32,817 bases of DNA, taken from Cytophagales bacterium. Its GTDB lineage: Bacteria; Bacteroidota; Bacteroidia; Cytophagales; CCMP332. The stretch lies in contig JANQHS010000161.1 in NCBI GenBank assembly GCA_028282565.1, positions 1 to 32,817 on the forward strand, given 5' to 3'. Made by a program: the position numbers and the translations under genes. Positions 6,561 through 13,425 of the stretch are shown piece after piece; position 1 is the stretch's first letter, and each line of letters opens with the position of its first letter. The notes below the pieces were generated by a model, which saw only the letters and a program-made list of their open reading frames with translations, was not told the DNA's origin and did no database searches.

Positions 6561-7406
6561 GTGAGAAGCCCGGGTTTAAGATTTTCCACTTTTTTGATCG
6601 TGGCAGGGATTTTTGTCCTCGGATGTCAGGAATCGGAAGTTCCGGAAAACCAAGGCTTGGGCCTGCAGGAAGAACTCGATCTAGGAGCCATATTAGAAAA
6701 GGAGATAGATACGGCTTCAAGTAAATATGGACAACGTCTGAAGAGAGCTGATTATCAATCCCTGTATGATTATTTGGATGCCGTCCAGGATTCGGTATTA
6801 AAATCTGAACTGATCCTGAGAGGATCGGATATTCGCTTTGAGCCGATTATTCTTGCGGATGACAACAAATACCAGGCGTTTTCCTTGCCTGGCGGAGCCC
6901 ATTATTACTATACAGGCCTGCTTAAATATCTTGAAGATGAAAGCCAACTTGTTGCCTTGATGTCCAAAGAAATGAGCCATAATGATCGGATTGAGCCATT
7001 TACCAGGCTTGAGCTGAGGTATGGACAGGATATAATAGTCGATGTGATACAGGGAGGACAATCAAATCTTAGACAGGATATGATCGATCTTCTACTCGAG
7101 ATCGGTTATGATTCAGTAACCGAGCTAAGCGCCGACCACAGCTCTGTCGATTATCTATGTGGAAACTCATATCTCCCAGCCGGATTGGCAAGGATCTATG
7201 AACGAGCCATGCTGGATTCGATACAGATGGATACCATCTTGGTCCTCAATCCGGAGGGAATTCTTAGGCAGTACTTCACCTTCTACTCTCTGAGTATGAT
7301 CAGGTCGAATGAGATCAGAACGAGGGTGGATTCAACTGCCTGCACCGGTGACTCCTTGTACTCGGATCGCTACCAGAGTTTCGTGGATCTACTCAATGCC
7401 ATATGA
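6561..7406 (+). CDS. Lipoprotein resembling an M48 peptidase with a degenerate zinc motif
   Basis: The 281-residue protein has a lipoprotein signal (lipobox VLGC, C22). Residues 103-140 follow the M48/BepA layout: KYQAFSLPGGAHYYYTGLLKYLEDESQLVALMSKEMSH lines up with the usual NAFATPGG...GLL..ENEDELAAVLAHEIAH. The HExxH zinc motif is replaced by KEMSH (136-140): the first His is Lys, while E137 and H140 remain. The downstream ELSAD (188-192) matches the third-ligand EREAD motif. It is therefore probably a catalytically dead or altered envelope peptidase homologue; the family assignment is an inference from pattern alone. The start is GTG at 6561, 3 nt after the upstream stop; its end overlaps the dcd ATG by 4 nt (ATGA). 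Confidence 0.75.
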   Translation: MRSPGLRFSTFLIVAGIFVLGCQESEVPENQGLGLQEELDLGAILEKEIDTASSKYGQRLKRADYQSLYDYLDAVQDSVLKSELILRGSDIRFEPIILADDNKYQAFSLPGGAHYYYTGLLKYLEDESQLVALMSKEMSHNDRIEPFTRLELRYGQDIIVDVIQGGQSNLRQDMIDLLLEIGYDSVTELSADHSSVDYLCGNSYLPAGLARIYERAMLDSIQMDTILVLNPEGILRQYFTFYSLSMIRSNEIRTRVDSTACTGDSLYSDRYQSFVDLLNAI

Positions 7407-7918
7407 TATTATCAGGAAAGGAAATATTAGCAAGATTAGGTGAAGACATTATCATCGAACCATTCGATGAAAAACAGATCAATTCTAATAGCTATAATCT
7501 AAAGCTTCATAATGAGCTACTCGTCTACAAAGACCATGAGCTCGACATGAAGAAGGATAATGGAATTGAACGGATCATAATCGGTGAAGAAGGTTTCTTG
7601 CTGGAGCCTGGAAGGATCTACCTGGCAAGAACATTGGAGCGTCTGGAGACCCATAATCTGGTTCCCTTTCTGGAAGGAAGGTCATCCATAGGAAGATTGG
7701 GACTCCATGTGCACATCACAGCGGGGCTCGGCCAGGTAGGGTCAAAGGGTTATTGGACCCTGGAACTACAGGCGATCCAACCCCTCAGGATCTATCCCGG
7801 TATACAGATCTGCCAGATCTATTTTTCTGAGATCAAGGGAGACTTCTCCTCCTATTCGAACAAGTACTTCAATAGCAGGGATATTCAATCCAGCCTCTTG
7901 TTCAAAGAATTTGAATAG
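7403..7918 (+). CDS. dcd: dCTP deaminase
   Basis: The 171-residue enzyme deaminates dCTP to dUTP for thymidylate synthesis. The signature EGRSSIGRLGLHVHITAG (91-108) supplies the phosphate-binding Arg-Ser-Ser, and the catalytic glutamate lies in the WTLEL segment (E121). The loop GLGQVGSKGYWTLEL differs from the DPGxxG of E. coli but, as far as I recall, agrees with the variant common in Bacteroidota. The start overlaps the preceding lipoprotein gene as ATGA, implying translational coupling to envelope proteins that have no obvious link to nucleotide metabolism. Length is slightly short compared with E. coli Dcd (193). Confidence 0.93.
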   Translation: MILSGKEILARLGEDIIIEPFDEKQINSNSYNLKLHNELLVYKDHELDMKKDNGIERIIIGEEGFLLEPGRIYLARTLERLETHNLVPFLEGRSSIGRLGLHVHITAGLGQVGSKGYWTLELQAIQPLRIYPGIQICQIYFSEIKGDFSSYSNKYFNSRDIQSSLLFKEFE

Positions 7919-8010
7919 GCGTCCTTACTCTGGCAGGATTAGTTTTTTACCTGATTTCTGTCAGTGATTCTTTTTTTCTCGACAGCTACTATTGGGCAAA
8001 TTGAAGAGTC

Positions 8011-9279
8011 ATGGAAGCCCATAAATTTCAGATCCTTGTTCTTGGCGGTGGAACCGGTGGAGTCATTGCAGCAGCTCAATTGAAAAGGAAGGATCCCAGT
8101 TTGGATATTGGGATCATTGAACCAAATGAAAAACACTACTACCAACCCGCCTGGACCCTTGTAGGAGCGGGTACCTTTGACCTTGAAAAGACCATCAGAA
8201 ATGAAAAGGATGTCATTCCCAAGGGTGTAAAATGGATCAAGGGAAGGGTGGCCGAGGTCATTCCTGCTGACAATATGGTCAAATTGGAGGATGGAAGATT
8301 TTTCAGTTATGAAGAGCTGATCGTTGCTGTAGGAATTCAGATCAATTACGATGCTATCCCGGGACTAAAGGAGGGAATCGGAAACAACGGGATTACCACC
8401 AATTACGACCCGGCATATGCGGAATACACCTTTGAATGCCTGAAAAAGATCAAAAAGGGCAATGCCTTGTTTACCCAAGCCCCAACCCCAATAAAATGCG
8501 GTGGTGCTCCTCAAAAGATCACATACCTGGGAGACCACTATTTCCGGAAAAAGGGAAAAAGAGATGAAATCAATGTGATCCTGGCACTTCCGGGAACCAA
8601 GATCTTCGGAGTTCCGAAGTTTGAGAAGCTTTTGGACAATGTGGTTAGAACCAGGGATATCCATGCCCGTTTCTTTCATGAGCTTGTAGAGATCCGTCCG
8701 GATAAGAAGGAAGCGGTATACGTGATCGGACAGGCGAACACCAATCCGGATTATCTCAAGGAAGATGCGAACATGAACATCAGGATCGAAGATAGTTTTA
8801 AGGTGGTCATTCCCTTTGAGATCATGCACCTGGCACCCCCGCAAAGCGCCCCTGATTTTATCAAGAACAGTCCCTTGGCTGTGCATGATAGTCCATGGGG
8901 ATGGGTAGACGTGGATCAATACACCCTACAACATAGTCGCTTCAAAAATGTATGGTCGTTGGGTGATGTTGCCAGCACGCCAAACGCGAAAACCGGGGCT
9001 TCGATTAGAAAACAGGCTCCGGTTCTTGTCAAGAACCTGCTTACGAAGATCAACGGAGGAGATATTCAGAGGGATTATGCCACTTACAATGGCTATGCAA
9101 GTTGTCCTATTGTGACAAGATACGGCAGAATGGTCCTAGCGGAATTTGATTACCATAACAATCCGACGCCGTCTTTTCCCATCAATATGGCCAAGGAAAG
9201 GTACTCGATGTGGGTACTGAAAAAATACGGACTGCCCTGGTTGTATTGGAATAAAATGTTGAAGGGGGACGATTTCTAA
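8011..9279 (+). CDS. sqr: Sulfide:quinone oxidoreductase, type II-like
   Basis: This 422-residue flavoprotein opens with the FAD-binding GGGTGG (12-17). It has the SQR-typical HYYQPAWTLVGAG (42-54), PTPIKCGGAPQK (158-169), a second FAD segment SLGDVASTPNAKTGAS (316-331) and YASCPIVTRYG (362-372). The redox pair is C163 and C365, the same spacing context as in the mitochondrial SQOR type. The enzyme oxidises sulfide to persulfide and passes electrons to quinone at the membrane; the aromatic C-terminal region (LPWLYWNKML) probably provides membrane association. No persulfide dioxygenase or rhodanese lies beside it. Its stop overlaps that of the convergent histidine kinase by 4 nt. A role in sulfide detoxification is the likely meaning in a heterotroph. 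Confidence 0.93.
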   Translation: MEAHKFQILVLGGGTGGVIAAAQLKRKDPSLDIGIIEPNEKHYYQPAWTLVGAGTFDLEKTIRNEKDVIPKGVKWIKGRVAEVIPADNMVKLEDGRFFSYEELIVAVGIQINYDAIPGLKEGIGNNGITTNYDPAYAEYTFECLKKIKKGNALFTQAPTPIKCGGAPQKITYLGDHYFRKKGKRDEINVILALPGTKIFGVPKFEKLLDNVVRTRDIHARFFHELVEIRPDKKEAVYVIGQANTNPDYLKEDANMNIRIEDSFKVVIPFEIMHLAPPQSAPDFIKNSPLAVHDSPWGWVDVDQYTLQHSRFKNVWSLGDVASTPNAKTGASIRKQAPVLVKNLLTKINGGDIQRDYATYNGYASCPIVTRYGRMVLAEFDYHNNPTPSFPINMAKERYSMWVLKKYGLPWLYWNKMLKGDDF

Positions 9280-11030
9280 ACAGGCATCTCAGGGAACCTT
9301 AAGGTAAACGTCGCCCCCTTGCCCGGATTGCCTTCAGCCTCGACCTGACCTTGGTGTTCTGTGACGATTTTTTTGACGATCGAAAGACCCATTCCCGTTC
9401 CGCCGGTTTTTTCATTGGAGGTGAAAAATGGCTCAAAGATCTTTTCCTTGTCGGATTGATGAAATCCCCTTCCGGAATCAGATATTGTGACCTTAATTGT
9501 GCCTTCAGTGGAATCTTCCGTTTTGACTCTGAGAATGCCGGAGCTTCCCATGGCGGTGATGGCATTTCGGAACAAATTGATGAACATTTGCTTCAGTTGT
9601 GAAGCTGCACCGTTGATAATTCGATCTGACCGAAGATCCGTTTCGATCACAATTCCTTCTTCAATGGACTGAGCCATGAGCTTGAGGGAAGACTCAATGA
9701 TCTCATTAAGATTTGAAGGCCTTTTTTCCCGGTTGCCTTCCTTTCCAAATTCACCGATCTCCGCGATGATCTCACCGGCATGCGTGGATCCCTGTTCAAG
9801 ATTTTCGATCAGCTCCTCAGCTTCTATTCTCACCTGATCCAATTCCTTCTTCTCTTCTTCGCTTAAAGATTTTCCGGGCAGTTTCATCAAAAACCGGATA
9901 TCTCGTTTTAAGGGTGGAATACTCGCCTTCAGATAGTTCAACATGTTGTTCACCTCATGGTTGACCACAGCTGAGATCTGCCCAATGGCTGATAATTTCT
10001 CTGCCTGCACCAACTGCGACTGGGTTTCTTTCAGGTCACCCAAGGCCTTATCCAATGATTCGGATTTCGATTTCAAATTGATGTTGGCCTGTATCAATTT
10101 GTTCTCCGCGGATTTTCGGGATCTGATCTCTTTTTGAAGACTTTGATTCCAAAATATCACGAAGATGATCACCACGCCAAGGGCTATCAGGCCAATGGAG
10201 AAGAACCGTATATACTTCCTTTTGATCCCTGATTGCAGACTGACCTCAAAGAATTCTCTTCTCATCTCTGCTTTTTCAACCGGAGTGAGTGAACGCAGCC
10301 CTTTGTTGATGATGCCGATGAGGAGATCATATTCAGGCAATGCAGCCATATGAATTTCAATCTCTTCGAATACTGATGGGATCACCTTTAGATCACTATA
10401 ATTCCCCTTTTCGATGAAATACATGGCAACGGTAAAATCCATCACCATGGCATCGATCTCTCCATGATCCAAAGACTCGAATCCCTCCGGAATTGAGGGG
10501 ACATCTACATAGCTAAACCTGCCAAAACGCTTTCGGAGTTGGTCCGTGATCCAATAGCCCTTGATCACACCGATTCTTAACCCTGCCAGATCATTTTCGT
10601 CGAAGATCCTTTTTGAACGATCAGAAGTGACGATCACAAATTCTCCGGATAGGTATGGATCGGTAAAGACCAATAACCTTTCCCTTGTTTTGTTTTTTGC
10701 AATGGAACTAACCATAACGGTCTTCCCCTCCTGGAAGAGTTTTTTTAATCCTGTCCAGGAATCCGATCGGATATAGGTGAATTTTAGTCCTGTGATTTCG
10801 GATAACCTGTCAAGGTAATTCTTTGAGATCCCCCGATGTACTCCGTCTTCTGAAAAATCATAAGGTGCCCAGTCCGGATCACCGGAATAAAACACCTCCG
10901 GGTTATTTCTGATCCATTCCAATTCCTCTTGGGTAAACTCCACCTTTTCCGAAGCCCGACTATTTTCAGCAAATACAATTAAGCCGAAAATACAGCCTAT
11001 GATCGCAAGTAATGGTTTTGAAAAAGGCAT
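9276..11030 (-). CDS. Sensor histidine kinase with periplasmic solute-binding (SBP_bac_3) domain
   Basis: The 584-residue protein has a signal/anchor (1-26), a bacterial solute-binding family 3 domain (about 30-265), a transmembrane helix (about 274-294), a coiled linker (298-345), and a kinase core. The phosphoacceptor is H358 in VVNHEVNN, the N box carries N489 in NLFRNAITAM, followed by DSGRGF (518-523) and GGTGMGLS (543-550). The periplasmic part should bind an amino acid-like or small polar ligand and control autophosphorylation. No PAS and no receiver domain are present, and no response regulator gene lies within the window, so it is an orphan here. It starts 12 nt behind the small T9SS-domain gene and may be co-transcribed with it. 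Confidence 0.93.
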   Translation of the reverse strand: MPFSKPLLAIIGCIFGLIVFAENSRASEKVEFTQEELEWIRNNPEVFYSGDPDWAPYDFSEDGVHRGISKNYLDRLSEITGLKFTYIRSDSWTGLKKLFQEGKTVMVSSIAKNKTRERLLVFTDPYLSGEFVIVTSDRSKRIFDENDLAGLRIGVIKGYWITDQLRKRFGRFSYVDVPSIPEGFESLDHGEIDAMVMDFTVAMYFIEKGNYSDLKVIPSVFEEIEIHMAALPEYDLLIGIINKGLRSLTPVEKAEMRREFFEVSLQSGIKRKYIRFFSIGLIALGVVIIFVIFWNQSLQKEIRSRKSAENKLIQANINLKSKSESLDKALGDLKETQSQLVQAEKLSAIGQISAVVNHEVNNMLNYLKASIPPLKRDIRFLMKLPGKSLSEEEKKELDQVRIEAEELIENLEQGSTHAGEIIAEIGEFGKEGNREKRPSNLNEIIESSLKLMAQSIEEGIVIETDLRSDRIINGAASQLKQMFINLFRNAITAMGSSGILRVKTEDSTEGTIKVTISDSGRGFHQSDKEKIFEPFFTSNEKTGGTGMGLSIVKKIVTEHQGQVEAEGNPGKGATFTLRFPEMPV

Positions 11031-11042
11031 AGGGAGTCTGCC

Positions 11043-11402
11043 TTATTTAATATATCGGAGCTTCAATAGCTGAAATTTATCTCCCGAGGATATGCGCGCA
11101 TAATAGACACCTGAACGCAAATTGATCTCGGCCGGGTCCCAACTGACTTCATGATTGCCTGCAGGAAGCACCTTAACGATCGGCTCAGCGATCATGAACC
11201 CCATTTGGTTGTAGATCTTCAGACTGACTTCAGATGTTTTATACATTTCTACGGAAAATGTTGTCTCTCCATAAAAGGGATTTGGGTCACAATTGGCATG
11301 AAATCCAGTGCTGAGATCATTATAGGAATCAAAATGATGAGAATACTCCTCACTGTCTTGTGCAGAACAATCCAAAGCAGGCAGGATGAGTACCAGTGCC
11401 AC
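11043..11402 (-). CDS. Small secreted protein consisting almost only of a T9SS type A sorting-like domain
   Basis: From the GTG at 11402 the product is 119 residues: a hydrophobic leader ending in CSAQ, about 20 linker residues, and then DPNPFYGETTF... to LKLRYIK (39-119). That last part has the layout of a T9SS C-terminal domain: PNP start, SLKIYNQMG strand, LPAG and SGVYYARI near the end. Normally this domain follows a large cargo; here no cargo is present. The start is uncertain. No ATG exists, and the open frame continues upstream with RIPKLILLVALVLILPAL, which would make a better, positively charged signal peptide if a non-standard start such as ATT were used. The histidine kinase follows after 12 nt. 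Confidence 0.75.
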   Translation of the reverse strand: MALVLILPALDCSAQDSEEYSHHFDSYNDLSTGFHANCDPNPFYGETTFSVEMYKTSEVSLKIYNQMGFMIAEPIVKVLPAGNHEVSWDPAEINLRSGVYYARISSGDKFQLLKLRYIK

Positions 11403-11457
11403 CAGGAGTATGAGTTTTGGAATCCTGAGATGCTCTGAGGATATCGGTTTTTCTAGA

Positions 11458-11465
11458 TAGATTTG
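11458..11465 (+). promoter_or_regulatory. Candidate -7 box for the outer membrane protein gene
   Basis: TAGATTTG is a full match to TAnnTTTG about 49 nt upstream of the ATG at 11514. A TTTG exists at 11416-11419, but its distance is too large to count as the -33 box. Confidence 0.4.
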
Positions 11466-11513
11466 AATAGGAATTGCTTTAATTTGGTTTAAAAATAGCC
11501 AAGGGGCTTGTCA

Positions 11514-12152
11514 ATGAAAAAAATCTTTCTGCTAGTTTTCCTTTCCGCGCTCTTTGTCGCACAGGCTTATGCCCAGGATGAAGTCAGCGGAAACCAGACC
11601 CAGAAAAGGGATATGCCACCTCCACCGGAGGAACCAAAAGAACCTAAACAAGGCCCAAGCTTTAAGGATAGGGTTTCATTTGGAGGTTCTATCGGGCTTC
11701 AGTTCGGAAGTTATACCTTCATCGACATCTCTCCGTTGATGGCCTATAAATTCTCACCCAAACTTATTGGAGGGGTAGGGATCACTTATCGCTATGTTAG
11801 TTACGATTACCGCACTGCGCTGGGAAACCAGACATTTGAAGACCACCAATATGGCTGGAGGGTCTTTGGAAGGTATTTTGTCATTCCTCAGCTATTTGCG
11901 CATATCGAGTATGAGTCATTGAATTTGACCTCACAAATCAGGCTTGAACCCGATGGAAGTGGCGGGTTTAGTGAGGAGAGATCAAGATCCTGGGTGAACT
12001 CTGCTTTTGTGGGTGCGGGATACTTTCAGGGTGCAGGAAAAAGTGCAGGAGTATTTGTAATGGTTCTCTACAACCTGATCGATTGTACGGAGTTCTATTG
12101 TCCCTATCCGGACCGTTGGTTGATCCGCGTCGGGGTTATGGCCGGATTCTAG
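11514..12152 (+). CDS. Beta-barrel outer membrane protein, unknown function
   Basis: From ATG at 11514 the product has 212 residues. A signal peptide (MKKIFLLVFLSALFVAQAYAQ) is followed by a low-complexity Pro/Glu/Lys linker (MPPPPEEPKEPKQGP) and then alternating aromatic beta strands (VSFGGSIGLQFGSYTFIDISPLMAY and so on) ending in VGVMAGF. A terminal Phe is usual for barrel insertion by Bam. It should form a small barrel of about eight strands. Two cysteines (CTEFYC) sit close together near the end and could form a disulfide in a loop. The ORF track start at TTG 11508 adds only two residues and is less likely. The last 17 nt overlap the convergent small membrane protein gene. Confidence 0.85.
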   Translation: MKKIFLLVFLSALFVAQAYAQDEVSGNQTQKRDMPPPPEEPKEPKQGPSFKDRVSFGGSIGLQFGSYTFIDISPLMAYKFSPKLIGGVGITYRYVSYDYRTALGNQTFEDHQYGWRVFGRYFVIPQLFAHIEYESLNLTSQIRLEPDGSGGFSEERSRSWVNSAFVGAGYFQGAGKSAGVFVMVLYNLIDCTEFYCPYPDRWLIRVGVMAGF

Positions 12153-12489
12153 GCCTGGAGTAAAATTCCCTGATGAGCCGATGAAGCTGTGTATTGCCGG
12201 CAAAGGTTGTCCAGACTTCCTTCTTGCCCTCCATGGTTTCCACTATGAACATATAACGCCCTCTCCAACCATGAACGATAAGCGCAAGTCCGAGCACCAG
12301 ATACAAGATCATTTCCCTTCCCGGTAGTTTTAGTTTGAAATAGGCCACCATCGAAAGAGGTGCAATGATCCCTCCAATAACCAGCGATGCCAACCTCCGG
12401 TTAAAACGGTAATCCAGCTTTTTTATCGAAGAGATATTGAACCTTCGAGATCTATCCTTATAGTTGATGATCAACTCGTGTTCAAGCAA
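12136..12489 (-). CDS. Small two-helix membrane protein in frame behind scpA, unknown function
   Basis: The 117-residue reading from TTG at 12489 shows an N-terminal stretch HELIINYKDRSRRFNISSIKKL, then two hydrophobic segments (about 34-52 and 60-77) and a charged C-terminal part. I do not recognise a family; the first part looks like the strand pattern of a small PH-like domain, which is a guess. The frame is open all the way back to the TAG of scpA and is the same frame as scpA; there is no ATG between. The true start may be TTG 12489, CTG at 12537 or, less likely, arise by read-through of the scpA stop. It overlaps the convergent outer membrane protein gene by 17 nt. Confidence 0.65.
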   Translation of the reverse strand: MLEHELIINYKDRSRRFNISSIKKLDYRFNRRLASLVIGGIIAPLSMVAYFKLKLPGREMILYLVLGLALIVHGWRGRYMFIVETMEGKKEVWTTFAGNTQLHRLIREFYSRPRIRP

Positions 12490-12543
12490 TTGAACATGAT
12501 TGGTTTCAGGATCCAGTTCTTTAAGTGGAGCTTCCAGTGTATT

Positions 12544-13311
12544 CTAAGCTTGGGTTTCCTCCTTTGAAGATTCGATCTTTTCCGGCGGCAGGATCCAGAA
12601 ATTGTTGGAACCAATACCAACCCTCAGGCCGATCAGGCTTTGTTGAGCCATTTCAAGGATGGCCAGAAAATTGAAAATGACAGCGATTCTCTCGGTATTG
12701 GTTTTGATCACATCGACGAAGGACAATTCCTTTTTTCCTTTTAACAAGTCCAGAACAAACTGCTTTTGCTCAGAGATGGTATAGGAGTATTGAACAACGG
12801 TATGCTTGGGGTTCTGTTTTTCCAGATCATACCGTTCCATGACCTTGTTAAAAGTGTTGAGGATCTTGAAAAGGTCAATGTTTTGCAATTCGGCTTCAAC
12901 ATTGTTCTTCTCGTACATTTTTACAAGCTCCTTCTGGAGATTGCCTCGTGCTTCTCTTTTGAGCCTCGTGTCTTCCATCTCTGTTAAAGGCTCAACAACT
13001 TCTTTGAATCTCTTGTACTCCAAGAGATGCTTCACCAGTTCCTCGCGTGGATCTATCTCTTCACCTTGTTCATCCAATTCCGGTCGGGGAAGAAGCATTT
13101 TGGATTTGATCCTCATGAGCGTGGCGGCGACCAATATGAATTCGCTGGCAACATCCATATTCAAGGATTCCAGGTGCTTCAGGTATTCCAGAAAATCCTT
13201 GGTGATCTTGGAAATTGGGATATCATAGATGTCCAGTTCATCGCGTTCAATGAAAAACAGGAGTAGGTCGAAAGGACCCTCGAATAGCGGAAGTTTTACC
13301 TCGAAGCTCAA
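12544..13311 (-). CDS. scpA: Segregation and condensation protein A
   Basis: The 255-residue kleisin subunit of the bacterial SMC-ScpAB condensin opens with the canonical FEVKLPLFEGPFDLLLFFIERDELDIYDIPISKIT, the SMC neck-binding region. It continues with the helical middle (RIKSKMLLPRP) and a C-terminal winged-helix part (FVDVIKTNTERIAVIFNFLAILEMAQQSLI). Together with Smc and ScpB it compacts and separates chromosomes. The scpB and smc genes are not in the window. The gene ends with TAG followed in the same frame by the ORF of the small membrane protein. The ATG at 13311 fits the family start. It is divergent from dxs. Confidence 0.96.
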   Translation of the reverse strand: MSFEVKLPLFEGPFDLLLFFIERDELDIYDIPISKITKDFLEYLKHLESLNMDVASEFILVAATLMRIKSKMLLPRPELDEQGEEIDPREELVKHLLEYKRFKEVVEPLTEMEDTRLKREARGNLQKELVKMYEKNNVEAELQNIDLFKILNTFNKVMERYDLEKQNPKHTVVQYSYTISEQKQFVLDLLKGKKELSFVDVIKTNTERIAVIFNFLAILEMAQQSLIGLRVGIGSNNFWILPPEKIESSKEETQA

Positions 13312-13360
13312 TACCGTCGGTCTTGGGGTTACAAAAAAGCACTTAAATTCAAATAATATT

Positions 13361-13368
13361 TAGCTTTG
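13361..13368 (+). promoter_or_regulatory. Candidate -7 box for dxs
   Basis: TAGCTTTG matches TAnnTTTG in the 114-nt gap between divergent scpA and dxs. Transcription would begin near 13375, leaving a leader of about 50 nt. No clean TTTG is visible at the -33 distance. The gap holds nothing else that I can name. Confidence 0.5.
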
Positions 13369-13425
13369 CTGGTTATTAATTCTAAAAAGTTTAAACCATT
13401 TCAGAGACGCTCTGTTTAAATCACC

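Noticed and set aside
6078-6720. Overlapping minus-strand ORFs opposite the Gly/Tyr-tailed gene
   Set aside because: Their Ile/His/Pro-rich composition is simply the reverse of the Gly/Tyr codons of the real gene.
7987-7994. TACTATTG before the SQR gene as a -7 box
   Set aside because: It has one mismatch to TAnnTTTG and no TTTG at the -33 distance; too weak to list.
4683-9279. Idea of a combined metal/sulfur stress island of TerC, SQR and the pseudo-M48 pair
   Set aside because: The genes are on different strands with separate promoters, and unrelated genes such as dcd lie between them.
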